Source: Acidobacteriota bacterium
GTDB taxonomy: Bacteria; Acidobacteriota; Polarisedimenticolia; JACPZX01
Reading direction: 5' to 3'
DNA: 41,409 bases
Assembly: GCA_016195325.1 (NCBI GenBank)
Contig: JACPZX010000015.1
Coordinates: 1 to 41,409, forward strand
Below, one piece after another: positions 14,835 to 23,179 of this stretch. The notes beneath the pieces were generated by a model. It did no database searches. It was not told where the DNA came from and saw only the letters and a program-made list of their open reading frames with translations. The translations under genes and the position numbers were made by a program. Every line of letters begins with the position of its first letter. The first letter of the stretch is position 1.

Positions 14835-15241
14835 CGCGACCCCCCTTCCTTCACTTCCTTCAGCTCGACGAGGAGTCCGTGCGTGGACCGCGGGTGGACG
14901 AAGGCGATGCGATGCCCTCCCGCGCCGACGCGGATCGCGGGCTCGATGATCTCGGCGCCGCCGGCGCGCAGGACGGCGAGGGACTTCTCGACGTCGTCGA
15001 CCTGGAAGCAGACGTGGTGGATCCCCTCCCCGTTTTTCGCGACGAACTTCGCGATGGGCGAGTCGGGCCTCAGCGCCTCGAGGAGCTCGAGCCGCGCTTC
15101 GCCCGCGGGGAGGAAGGCGACCCTCACCCCCTCCGACGGCACCTCTTCGGTCGAGGCGACCGCGAGGCCGAGGGCGTCGCGGTAGAAGGGGACGCTCTCC
15201 CTCAGGGACCTCACGGCGATCCCGATGTGGTGAATCTTCAC
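14831..15241 (-). CDS. mce: Methylmalonyl-CoA epimerase
   Basis: The 136-residue vicinal-oxygen-chelate enzyme interconverts (2R)- and (2S)-methylmalonyl-CoA in propionyl-CoA catabolism. The two VOC halves are visible: KIHHIGIAVRSLRESVPFYRDALGL at the N-terminus and GIHHVCFQVDDVEKSLAVLRAGG in the middle, with candidate metal ligands His5, Glu52, His76 and the C-terminal Glu in GLLVELKEV. The C-terminal motif VGAGGHRIAFVHPRSTHG is typical of the family. The GTG start at 15241 overlaps the meaB stop (GTGA). Adjacent MeaB supports this function over other VOC enzymes. Confidence 0.92.
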   Translation of the reverse strand: MKIHHIGIAVRSLRESVPFYRDALGLAVASTEEVPSEGVRVAFLPAGEARLELLEALRPDSPIAKFVAKNGEGIHHVCFQVDDVEKSLAVLRAGGAEIIEPAIRVGAGGHRIAFVHPRSTHGLLVELKEVKEGGSR

Positions 15242-16215
15242 GGCGCCCCCTTCCCCCTCCGGGCGGCGAACGCGCCGAGGATCCGGTCGGCCGCCTCGTA
15301 CGGATCGATCTCGCGCCGGTAGACGGCCTCCGCCGCCGCGTCGAGGGCCCCCGCGCCCGCGGCGTCGGCCACCGCCCACGAGAGGATGCGCTCCCTCACC
15401 AGCTCGACGAGCCGGAACCGGCTCCGCTCGCGCCGCCGCTCGGCGGCCGTCCCGGACGACTCGGCCGCCTCGCGGGCCGACTGGATCGCGCCCACGAGGG
15501 GCTCGACCCCGGTCCCCTCGGTGGCGACCGTCCTCACGATCGGCGGCCGCCTCTTCGCCCCGTCGGCCGCGAGGGAGAGCATCATCGAGATCTCGGACTC
15601 GAGTCGATCGACCCCCTCGCGGTCGGCCTTGTTCAGGACGTAGACGTCGGCGATCTCGAGGAGCCCCGCCTTGATCGCCTGGACGTCGTCGCCGAGGCCG
15701 GGGACGAGCACCACCAGCACGCAGTCGGCGGCCCGCACGATCTCGACCTCGTCCTGGCCGACCCCGACCGTCTCGATGAGGACGACGTCGTACCCGGCGG
15801 CGTCCAGGACGTCGGCGGCGTCGCTCGTCGCGCGCGCCAGGCCGCCGAAGTGGCCCCGCGTCGCCATGCTGCGGATGAAGACGTCGGGGTCCGCGCTGTG
15901 CCGCTGCATGCGGATCCGGTCGCCGAGGACGGCCCCCCCTGAGAAGGCGCTGGTCGGATCCACGGCGATGATCCCCACGCGGCGGCCGGCCTTCCGGTAA
16001 GCGGCCGCGAGGGCATCGACGAGGGTGCTCTTGCCGGCGCCGGGGGCCCCGGTCACGCCGACGAGCTGGGCGCGCCCCGACTTCGCGTGCGCAGCCTTGA
16101 GGATCTCGTGCGCGCCGGGCGACCCGTCCTCGAGGAGGCTGATCGCCCTCGCGATCGCCCCGACGTCGCCCGCGAGGAGCGCGCCCGCGAGAGCGTGAGG
16201 GGATCGATCCGTCAA
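15238..16215 (-). CDS. meaB: Methylmalonyl-CoA mutase-associated GTPase MeaB (ArgK family)
   Basis: The 325-residue G3E GTPase protects and gates B12 delivery to methylmalonyl-CoA mutase. Motifs: P-loop GAPGAGKST (56-64), AVDPTSAFSGGAVLGDRIRM, RGHFGGLARAT, ETVGVGQDEVE (switch region) and LNKAD for guanine recognition. Length matches the family. TTG at 16215 is taken as start because it overlaps the upstream stop (TTGA), places about 55 residues before the P-loop as in homologues, and no ATG is available. The mutase itself is not in the window. Coupled upstream to an acyl-CoA dehydrogenase and downstream to the epimerase. Confidence 0.92.
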   Translation of the reverse strand: MTDRSPHALAGALLAGDVGAIARAISLLEDGSPGAHEILKAAHAKSGRAQLVGVTGAPGAGKSTLVDALAAAYRKAGRRVGIIAVDPTSAFSGGAVLGDRIRMQRHSADPDVFIRSMATRGHFGGLARATSDAADVLDAAGYDVVLIETVGVGQDEVEIVRAADCVLVVLVPGLGDDVQAIKAGLLEIADVYVLNKADREGVDRLESEISMMLSLAADGAKRRPPIVRTVATEGTGVEPLVGAIQSAREAAESSGTAAERRRERSRFRLVELVRERILSWAVADAAGAGALDAAAEAVYRREIDPYEAADRILGAFAARRGKGAP

Positions 16216-17357
16216 GACGTCCCCAGGACCTGCCGCGCGATGACGAGGCGCTGGATCTCCGACGTCCCCTCGCCGATCGTGCAGAGCTTCGCGTCGCGGT
16301 AGAACTTCTCGGCGGGGAAGTCCTTCGTGTAGCCGTAGCCGCCGAGGATCTGCACGGCCCGGTCCGCCGTGCGCACCGCGGTCTCGCTGGCGCGGAGCTT
16401 CGCCATCGCCGACGCGCGCGTCACCGACATCCCCTGCTGCTTCATCCAGGCGCAGCGGTACGTGAGCCATCGCGAGGCCTCCACGTCCATCGCCATGTCC
16501 GCGATCATGTTCTGGATCGCCTGGAACGAGGCGATGGGCTTGCCGAACTGCTCGCGCTGCTTCGCGTAGGCGACCGCCGTCTCGTACGCCCCCTGCGCCA
16601 TCCCGAGGCCGAGGGCGGCGATGCCGATCCGGCCGCCGTCGAGGATCTGGAGGGCGTTGACGAACCCCTCCCCCTCGCTCCCGAGCATCTGGCCGCGGTG
16701 CACGCGGCAGTCCTGCATCAGGACCTCGGCGGTCTCGCTCGCGCGCATCCCGAGCTTGTCCTCGATCTTGCCGGGGCGGAATCCCGGCGTCCCCTTCTCG
16801 ATCGCGAAGGCGGAGATGCCGTGCTTCCCCTTCGTCGGATCGGTGACGGCGAAGATCACGCAGACGTCCCCCGTCGCCCCGTGCGTCGTGAAGGTCTTCG
16901 ATCCGTTGATGACGAAGTGATCGCCGTCCCGCACCGCGCGCGTGCGCGTGCCGCCGGCGTCGGAGCCGGCGGTCGGCTCGGTGAGAGACCACGCGCCGAT
17001 GAAGTCGCCGCGGGCGAGGGGCTTGAGGTACTTCTGCTTCTGGGCCTCGTTCCCGAAGAGGTAGATGTGGTTCGAGCAGAGGGAGTTGTGCGCCGCGACG
17101 CCGAGGCCGATGGACCCGTCCACCCGAGAGATCTCCTCGACGATGATCGCGTACTCGACCAGCGAGAGGCCGGCGCCGTCGTACTCGGGGGGGAAGTAGA
17201 CGCCGAGGAACCCCATCTCCCCCATCTTCCGGAAGAGATCCCTCGGGAACTTCCCCGCCTCGTCCATCGTCCGGACGTTCGGGCGAATCTCCTTCTCCGC
17301 GAAGTCCCGCGCGGTCCGCCTTGCCTGAACCTGTTCGTCGGTCAGATCGAAGTTCAA
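16212..17357 (-). CDS. Acyl-CoA dehydrogenase (short/branched-chain type)
   Basis: The 381-residue flavoenzyme performs alpha,beta-dehydrogenation of an acyl-CoA thioester and passes electrons to ETF. Visible signatures: AWSLTEPTAGSDAGGTRTRA (FAD/substrate loop), GSKTFTTHG, GGRIGIAALGLGMAQGAYE, and the C-terminal TIGEGTSEIQRLVIAR with the catalytic base at Glu363. Location of the base in the EGTSEIQ motif is typical of short-chain and butyryl-CoA dehydrogenases, not isovaleryl-CoA dehydrogenase. Operon partners for methylmalonyl-CoA suggest valine/isoleucine or odd-chain acid breakdown. The start is TTG at 17357 with GGGAGG ten bases upstream; no ATG fits. Confidence 0.93.
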   Translation of the reverse strand: MNFDLTDEQVQARRTARDFAEKEIRPNVRTMDEAGKFPRDLFRKMGEMGFLGVYFPPEYDGAGLSLVEYAIIVEEISRVDGSIGLGVAAHNSLCSNHIYLFGNEAQKQKYLKPLARGDFIGAWSLTEPTAGSDAGGTRTRAVRDGDHFVINGSKTFTTHGATGDVCVIFAVTDPTKGKHGISAFAIEKGTPGFRPGKIEDKLGMRASETAEVLMQDCRVHRGQMLGSEGEGFVNALQILDGGRIGIAALGLGMAQGAYETAVAYAKQREQFGKPIASFQAIQNMIADMAMDVEASRWLTYRCAWMKQQGMSVTRASAMAKLRASETAVRTADRAVQILGGYGYTKDFPAEKFYRDAKLCTIGEGTSEIQRLVIARQVLGTS

Positions 17358-17396
17358 GGGTCTCGTTCCTCCCGGAAAACCGCGCGCCGTGAGGCG

Positions 17397-17425
17397 ATTC
17401 TACGGGCCGCCCGGAGAACCGTCAA
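17397..17425 (-). promoter_or_regulatory. sigma70-type promoter of the acyl-CoA dehydrogenase-meaB-mce operon
   Basis: On the minus strand TTGACG (17425-17420) and TAGAAT (17402-17397) lie 17 bases apart, each one mismatch from consensus. The predicted start near 17390 gives a leader of about 33 bases carrying GGGAGG before the TTG start codon. Confidence 0.7.
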
Positions 17426-17457
17426 GAAAACGCCCGCGCCGGAGGTATCATGAGGTC

Positions 17458-18576
17458 ATGGACTTCCGGCGGTGGACACTCGCGACGACGGCGCTCCTCG
17501 CGCTCCAGATCGCAGCGGCCGCCGCGGCAATCGACCTGCAGCCGGTCGTCACCGGCCTCTCGCGGCCGGTCTTCGTCACCAGCGCGCGCGACGGGACGGG
17601 GCGCCTCTTCATCGTGGAGCAGGACGGCCTCGTCAAGGTGGTCCAGCCCGGATCGGCCACGCCGACCGTCTTCGTCGATCTGTCGGATCGCGTCGAGACG
17701 TCGGGGGGCGAGCAGGGGTTGCTCGGCCTCGCCTTTCATCCCGATTTCGCCGTGAACGGCCTCCTCTTCGTGAACTACACGCGCAAGGGAGACGGCCGGA
17801 CGATCGTCGAATCCCATCGAGTCTCCCCGTCCGATCCGAACGTCGGCCGGCGCAAGTCGCACCGCGTCATCTCGATCCCACAGCCCGCGTCGAACCACAA
17901 CGGCGGGATGCTCGCGTTCGGACCGGACGGATTCCTGTACGTCGGGATGGGTGACGGCGGATTCGCGAACGATCCCGGCGCCCGGGCCCAGGATCTCCAC
18001 ACGCTTCTCGGGAAGATGCTCCGGATCGACGTCGACCGTCATTCCGGGAGCAAGGCGTACGGGATCCCCGGCGACAATCCCTTCGTCGCGATCCGGGGAG
18101 CGCACGAGATCTGGGCATTCGGCCTCAGGAACCCCTGGCGCTGGTCCTTCGACAGGGTCACGGGCGATCTGTGGGCCGGCGACGTCGGCCAGGATTCGAG
18201 GGAGGAGATAGACCTCGTCACGCGCGGCGGCAACTACGGCTGGCGCGTGATGGAGGGGGACGAGTGCACCGGCATCGAGCCGGCGCGCTGCGGCGATCCG
18301 AGCTTCATCGCCCCCGTCGAGACGTACGATCACGCAGGCGGGCGCTGCGCGGTCACCGGCGGGTACGCGTACCGGGGCACGGCGGGAACCTTCACCGACG
18401 GGGCGTACCTGTTCGGCGACTTCTGCACCGGGGAGATCTTCCTCCTCGAGGGCGGCCCGCGGCAGCTCGTCCTCGACACCGCGCTCAACATTTCGTCGTT
18501 CGGCGAGGACGAGAACGGCGAGATCCTCGTGGTCGATTACGGCGGGACGATCTACCGGCTGGTCGACGTTCCCTGA
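17458..18576 (+). CDS. Secreted PQQ-dependent sugar dehydrogenase (YliI/Asd-like)
   Basis: The 372-residue protein is a six-bladed beta-propeller of the soluble glucose/aldose dehydrogenase family. A signal peptide spans residues 1-24. Family motifs follow: LSRPVFVTSARDGTGRLFIVEQ, GLLGLAFHPDF (candidate catalytic His), SNHNGGMLAFGPDG, GDGGFANDP, RNPWRWSFDR, GDVGQDSREEIDLV and GGNYGWRVMEG. It would oxidise aldoses in the periplasm using PQQ; other family members act differently, so the substrate is open. ATG 17458 is chosen because the signal peptide begins there. GGAGG lies 12 bases upstream and a TATCAT box ends six bases before the ATG, so a leaderless start is also possible, though no -35 box is visible. 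Confidence 0.88.
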   Translation: MDFRRWTLATTALLALQIAAAAAAIDLQPVVTGLSRPVFVTSARDGTGRLFIVEQDGLVKVVQPGSATPTVFVDLSDRVETSGGEQGLLGLAFHPDFAVNGLLFVNYTRKGDGRTIVESHRVSPSDPNVGRRKSHRVISIPQPASNHNGGMLAFGPDGFLYVGMGDGGFANDPGARAQDLHTLLGKMLRIDVDRHSGSKAYGIPGDNPFVAIRGAHEIWAFGLRNPWRWSFDRVTGDLWAGDVGQDSREEIDLVTRGGNYGWRVMEGDECTGIEPARCGDPSFIAPVETYDHAGGRCAVTGGYAYRGTAGTFTDGAYLFGDFCTGEIFLLEGGPRQLVLDTALNISSFGEDENGEILVVDYGGTIYRLVDVP

Positions 18577-18642
18577 AATCCTTCTTCGCGGCGTCACCCG
18601 GATCGCGAGCCGAGGTGTCGATCCATGCATCAGGAGGTGCTC

Positions 18643-19386
18643 ATGATCCAGAGGCTCTCCGTCCCGCTCTCCTCGGCGCTGCACGTCGGCGCTCTCGGCC
18701 TTTTCCTCCTCGCCTCGTGCCTCGCGGTGGGGACGATTCAGGCTCCGATCGACGTCGACCCCCTCCGAATCTTCATCCCGCACGCGCCGCTCGTCGTCGC
18801 CCCGCCTCCGAAGGGGAGCGCCGCCGCGGCCGTCACCGAGCGCCGGAAGGACCCCCCGAAGGCGAAGCTCCCTGAGATGATCCAGCCTCAGGTCGTCCCC
18901 GAGCTTCCTCAGCCGCCCGCGGTCGACGCGATCGAGTCGGAGGATCGAGGAGTCGAGGCGGGGGAGAACGGCGGGGTCCAAGGCGGAACACCCGGAGGCA
19001 CGCCGGGGGGTGACGTGAACGGCGTCCTCGATGGATCGCTCCTCGGCTCCCGCGACGGCATTCCCGGCGGAATCGAGCCGGCTCCGCCCCCGGACGACCC
19101 GCCGGCACGGCTCACCGGAGACATCCGGCCGCCGTCGCTCGTCCGCCGGGTCGATCCCGCCTACCCGGAGCTCGCGCGCATCTCGCGGATGGAAGGACGC
19201 GTCGTCCTCGAGATCGTCGTCGGGCGCGACGGAAACGTCGAGGCGGTCACGGTGCTGAAGAGCTCGGCCGTCTTCGACGAGGCGGCGATGGTCGCGGTCA
19301 GGAAGTGGCGCTACGAGCCGGCGCTCCAGAACGGCCGGGCCGTGAAAGTCTTCGTGACGGTGGTGGTCGACTTCAAGCTGAGGTGA
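18643..19386 (+). CDS. TonB-family energy transducer protein
   Basis: The 247-residue protein has the TonB order: a short cytoplasmic start, one membrane anchor (about 8-28), a proline-rich periplasmic stretch (PHAPLVVAPPPKGS, PQVVPELPQPPAV), a glycine-rich spacer with GGTPGGTPGGD repeats, and a C-terminal TonB_C domain (about 165-247, PAYPELARISRMEGRVVLEI and AVRKWRYEPALQNGRAVKV). Such proteins transmit proton-motive force to outer-membrane transporters. No ExbB/ExbD or receptor gene is near. ATG 18643 follows AGGAGG by five bases and was preferred over the ATG at 18625. Its last 14 bases overlap the convergent hemW gene. Confidence 0.9.
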   Translation: MIQRLSVPLSSALHVGALGLFLLASCLAVGTIQAPIDVDPLRIFIPHAPLVVAPPPKGSAAAAVTERRKDPPKAKLPEMIQPQVVPELPQPPAVDAIESEDRGVEAGENGGVQGGTPGGTPGGDVNGVLDGSLLGSRDGIPGGIEPAPPPDDPPARLTGDIRPPSLVRRVDPAYPELARISRMEGRVVLEIVVGRDGNVEAVTVLKSSAVFDEAAMVAVRKWRYEPALQNGRAVKVFVTVVVDFKLR

Positions 19387-20524
19387 GCCGCGAGAAGACC
19401 TCGTTCGCGAGGACCATCCCGCGCTCGGTGAGCCGCGCGCGTGCACCCTCGAGGGAAATGAGCCCGGCGTCGATGGCGTCCGCTGCGCCGTCGCGGATCC
19501 AGGCGCGGGCGTCGGTCCCCCACATGCGGTCGAAGAGCTCGAGATCGACCCCCTCGGTGAGGCGCAAATTCAGAACGAGCGCCTCACGAGCCGCGGACTC
19601 ACGGCTGGCGAGCGTGTAGTCGGAGGAGGCCTCCGCCGCCGGCGATCCGGCGCGCACCGACGCCGTCCAAGCGTCAAGATCGCGCGGCGCGCTGTAGCGG
19701 CGGCCGCGGAAGAACGAGTGCGCCGCCGGGCCGAAGCCGAGGTACGGCTCCCCCGTCCAGTACTTGAGGTTGTGGCGCGACCGGCGCCCCGGGCGGCTGA
19801 AGTTCGCGATCTCGTACTGCTCGTACCCGGAGGCGCGCGTGAGGCCGCACGCGGCCTCGTACGCCGCCGCGACATCGTCGTCGTCGGGAAGGCGCTCGCT
19901 CCCGGCGCGCACCGCGCGCATCAGCGGCGTGTCCTTGTCCGCCTCGAAGAGGTAGACGCTGAGGTGTTCGGGGCGGCGATCGAGGAGCGCGAGGAGGCCG
20001 GCGCCGAACCCCTCCACAAAATCCCCCGTCGGGAGCCCCGCAATCAGATCGGCGTTCACGTTCGTGAACCCCGCGCGGTGGGCGAGATCGATCGAGTCGA
20101 GGGCCTTCGCCGCCGTGTGGAGTCGCCCCCGACGACGCAGCCCGTCGTCGTCGAGGACTTGCACGCCGACGCTGAGCCGGTTCACCCCGGCGGCGAGCCA
20201 CGCGTCGAGCGACGAGCGATCGATCCCCTCGGGGTTGGCCTCGAGCGTGACTTCTGCGTACGGCGCCACCTCGAAGGCCTCGCGGCAGGCCGCGATGAGC
20301 GCCGCGATGCCGGCTGGCGCCAGCGACGACGGCGTCCCCCCGCCGAAGTAGATCGTGTCGGCGCGCCGCTCATCCCCCACCGCCCCGGCGCCGGCCCGCC
20401 GGATCTCGGCGGCCAGGGTTTCGACAAAGCCGGGCTTCGCGTCGTCCCGACCCACGAGGACGTAGAAGTCGCAGTAGTCGCAGCGGCGCGCGCAGAAAGG
20501 GAGGTGGAGGTAGAGGCCCGGCAC
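19373..20524 (-). CDS. hemW: Radical SAM heme chaperone HemW (coproporphyrinogen oxidase-like)
   Basis: The 383-residue protein has the HemW-type cluster CARRCDYC (Cys11, Cys15, Cys18) directly after LYLHLPF, then FGGGTPSSL, EANPEG, RLSVGVQ and the family's KYWTGEPYLGFGPAAHSF block. HemW inserts heme into respiratory proteins; true HemN has an additional N-terminal extension, absent here. GTG 20524 follows the batE stop by one base (TGA-C-GTG), so it is the last gene of the moxR-bat operon. The 3' end overlaps the convergent tonB-like gene by 14 bases. Confidence 0.92.
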   Translation of the reverse strand: MPGLYLHLPFCARRCDYCDFYVLVGRDDAKPGFVETLAAEIRRAGAGAVGDERRADTIYFGGGTPSSLAPAGIAALIAACREAFEVAPYAEVTLEANPEGIDRSSLDAWLAAGVNRLSVGVQVLDDDGLRRRGRLHTAAKALDSIDLAHRAGFTNVNADLIAGLPTGDFVEGFGAGLLALLDRRPEHLSVYLFEADKDTPLMRAVRAGSERLPDDDDVAAAYEAACGLTRASGYEQYEIANFSRPGRRSRHNLKYWTGEPYLGFGPAAHSFFRGRRYSAPRDLDAWTASVRAGSPAAEASSDYTLASRESAAREALVLNLRLTEGVDLELFDRMWGTDARAWIRDGAADAIDAGLISLEGARARLTERGMVLANEVFSRLTSA

Positions 20525-20525
20525 G

Positions 20526-21329
20526 TCAGATCTCCCGGAGCGCGTCGGCCCGCATCCAGCCGGCGAGGCCGTTGTCGAGGAGCACCTGCGTCCACTCCCC
20601 GTTCGCCCCTCTCACCCTCACCTTCAGCCCCTCGTGGACGGTGAAGAGGGTCGGGTTCTCGTCCCCTGCGCCGGACAGGACGTTCACCTCGCGCTCCATG
20701 ACGACGGCGTGCACGCGGGTCGCGTCGAGGTACGACTTCAGCGCGAGATCCCCCCCCGCGAGGACGGCCGGCACGGCGAAGACGAGCGCGGCGTAGAGGG
20801 CGATTCTCCGCGCGGCGTCGCGCGATGCGACCTGCGCGACGACCAGGGCCGCCCCGGCGAGGAGCCAGAGGGCGACGAGGATGGCGGCGTCCTGATCGCG
20901 GCTGGTCAGATCCATCACGTACGTGATGCCGAGCGCCGTGAGGGGCGAGGCCGCCTCGGGGATCCGGTCGATCGTCAGGGTGCGGAGGTACTCGAGGTTC
21001 GCTACCGCGTCGGCGTCCTTCGGATCGAGGCGGCTCGCCCTCTCGTACGCGAGGATCGCCGGGCCGAGCCGCCCCGCCTTGAAGAGGGCGTTCCCCAGGT
21101 TGTACTCGAGGGCCGCAGAGCGGGCTCCCGCGTGCTGAAGCTCCTCGTAGAGCGTGATCGCCTCGAGGTACGCCCCGCGCTCGTAGGCGGCGTTGCCGGC
21201 GGCGAACTTCTCGCGCGCCGGGGTCTCGACCGCCCCCCACGCGGGCGCGAACGCAGAAGCGAGAAAGCATGCGGCGACGAAAAATGCCGCGGCCACGCCC
21301 CGCCGCGCGGACCTCGGCGGGTTACGCAA
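20526..21329 (-). CDS. batE: BatE-like TPR and SH3 membrane protein
   Basis: The 267-residue protein starts with a signal peptide (to about 33). Two or three TPR-type helices follow (FAAGNAAYERGAYLEAITLYEEL, LGNALFKAGRLGPAILAYERA), then two membrane helices (about 145-195) and a C-terminal SH3-like domain (VHEGLKVRVRGANGEWTQV, GLAGWMRAD). This is the arrangement of BatE in Bacteroides-type aerotolerance operons. TTG at 21329 is the start, eight bases inside the batD stop (TTGCGTAA), with GGAG seven bases upstream. Confidence 0.85.
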   Translation of the reverse strand: MRNPPRSARRGVAAAFFVAACFLASAFAPAWGAVETPAREKFAAGNAAYERGAYLEAITLYEELQHAGARSAALEYNLGNALFKAGRLGPAILAYERASRLDPKDADAVANLEYLRTLTIDRIPEAASPLTALGITYVMDLTSRDQDAAILVALWLLAGAALVVAQVASRDAARRIALYAALVFAVPAVLAGGDLALKSYLDATRVHAVVMEREVNVLSGAGDENPTLFTVHEGLKVRVRGANGEWTQVLLDNGLAGWMRADALREI

Positions 21330-23178
21330 GAAACCGCTCCAGGCTCGTCAGGACCTCTTCCCCCTGGGCCATGAGCGACGCCACCTGATCGCGCGCGGCC
21401 TGCCGCGCGGCGAAGCGCCCGAAGTCGCACCGCTCCAGGCAGGCGATCGATCGCCGGCGCAGATCCTCCGGGACGCCGCGCTCCTCGAGCATCTCGAGCA
21501 TCCGCTCCCGCGTGAGCCCCGCCGCCGCGACGTTGAACTTGTCGGCGACGTAGCCGGTGACGGCGCGGTCCATCTCGGCGAAAAAGGCCTCCTCCGTCCC
21601 CGAGGCCATCAGCGCGCGCGCGCTCTTGAGCCGCGATCGCGCGACCCGCGAGGCCCGGCGCCCGCGGAAGAGCCCGACGTTCGCGGCGAAGCGCTCTCGG
21701 CGGCGCAGGTGGGCGTAGACGGCGACGTTGCCGGCGACGGGGAGGGCGAGCAGCGCGGAGAGCCACGCGCTCGCGGCGAGGCCGCTCCCTCCCTCGTAAG
21801 CCGACTCCGGCTTGATGTAGCGGATGTCGCGGCCGACGGCCACGACGTCGCGCCTGACACCTCCCGGCGGGTCGGCCCCGCCGCTCGAGCCGCTGCCGCG
21901 CGCGATCTTGATGGGGATCGGCGGCGCCGAGATCTCCTTGTAGGCGCCGGCCGACGGGTCGAAGTACGAGAACCTCACGGCGGGGATCGCCTTCTCCCCG
22001 GCCGAAAGGGGGACGAGCACGTAGCTCCACGTGCGCGATCCCTTCACGCGATCGCCCTGGATGTCGCTCTTCTCCTCGACCTTCGGATCGTAGCGGCGGT
22101 AGTCGGGGAGGTCCGGGAGGACCGGCTCGCCGATGGGCCTCACGTTCCCGTCCCCCTCGACCTTCACCGTCAGCCCCACCGCGTCGTTCACCTGCGCCTC
22201 TTTCCTGTCGGTCGCGGCGGTGAGGGAGAACCGGCCCACCGCCCCGCGGAAAGAGTCGGGTCGCCCCGCCTCCGGGAGGGGCTTCACCTTGACGATCATC
22301 GAATCGGTGCGCCGGTAGATCGGCCGGGCGGGGTTGAAGAACGAGTCGAAGGGATCGCCGCCGTCGGCCCGCACGAGGATCTCGAAGGCCGTCTCGTCCA
22401 GGGAGAGGTCGCCGCTCTTCGTGGGGAAGAGGGCCTTCTTCATGAGGGTGAGCTCGAGGTACTCCTTCCCCCGGACGACGGTGCGCTTGATCGTCGTTCG
22501 GGGATCGATCGGGATCTCCTCGACCCAGAAGCCGGTGTACGACGGGAGCTGGCGCGGCTGCGGGAGGGCGGCGAGCTCCGTCTGCGTGTAGAGCTTGTAG
22601 GTGAGGAGGATCTGCTCGCCGACGAAGGCCTCCTTCCGGTCGACCGTCGCCTCGACGAAGATGTCCCCCGCCGGAGCGGCCGCCTTGCGCTGCGGGCGCG
22701 GGCCGAACGGCCCCAGGTTGAAGGGCCCCGCCTGGGGCTGCGGCGCCGCCCGCTTCTGGCTCCCCGACTCGACCTCCACCTTGATCTCCTCGGTGCGGAA
22801 GGGCGTGCCGCCGACGACGACCGCGAACGACGGAATCGTCAGCGTCCCTTTCCGCTTCGGCAGGAGCGTCCACGCGTAGCGCTTTACCGTCGTGACCTTC
22901 GCGCCCCCCCCGTCCCACACCATCGACGTCGAGGTGGAGGTGCTCGGGCCGTTGGCGATCGAGAAGTCGGCCAGCCCCGAAAGCGTAGGCTCGGCGACGG
23001 GAGGGAGGCTCGCGCCGCGGATCTCGATCGTGAGGGAGAGGTCGTCGCGATCCCCGATCCGATCGGCGTCGGCCGCCGCGCGCACCGTCACCTCCGGCGC
23101 GGCCCCCTGCGCGGAAGCGGCCATCACCAGGAGCAGGAACAGGGGCGCGAAGGCGAGAGTCAGGGGGACGCGCTTCAT
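21322..23178 (-). CDS. batD: BatD/oxygen-tolerance protein
   Basis: The 618-residue protein has a signal peptide (1 to about 25), a periplasmic part of repeated immunoglobulin-like beta-domains (for example LSLTIEIRGASLPPVAEPTLSG, SFAVVVGGTPFRTEEIKVEVESG, VGLTVKVEGDGNVRPIGEPVLP), a membrane helix near residue 490 (LSALLALPVAGNVAVYAHL) and a cytoplasmic helical tail. Architecture and operon position identify it as BatD. It lies one base downstream of the batB-batC stop (TAG-G-ATG). Function in the Bat complex is thought to be structural in the envelope; the molecular role is not settled. Confidence 0.9.
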   Translation of the reverse strand: MKRVPLTLAFAPLFLLLVMAASAQGAAPEVTVRAAADADRIGDRDDLSLTIEIRGASLPPVAEPTLSGLADFSIANGPSTSTSTSMVWDGGGAKVTTVKRYAWTLLPKRKGTLTIPSFAVVVGGTPFRTEEIKVEVESGSQKRAAPQPQAGPFNLGPFGPRPQRKAAAPAGDIFVEATVDRKEAFVGEQILLTYKLYTQTELAALPQPRQLPSYTGFWVEEIPIDPRTTIKRTVVRGKEYLELTLMKKALFPTKSGDLSLDETAFEILVRADGGDPFDSFFNPARPIYRRTDSMIVKVKPLPEAGRPDSFRGAVGRFSLTAATDRKEAQVNDAVGLTVKVEGDGNVRPIGEPVLPDLPDYRRYDPKVEEKSDIQGDRVKGSRTWSYVLVPLSAGEKAIPAVRFSYFDPSAGAYKEISAPPIPIKIARGSGSSGGADPPGGVRRDVVAVGRDIRYIKPESAYEGGSGLAASAWLSALLALPVAGNVAVYAHLRRRERFAANVGLFRGRRASRVARSRLKSARALMASGTEEAFFAEMDRAVTGYVADKFNVAAAGLTRERMLEMLEERGVPEDLRRRSIACLERCDFGRFAARQAARDQVASLMAQGEEVLTSLERFLA

Positions 23179-23179
23179 C

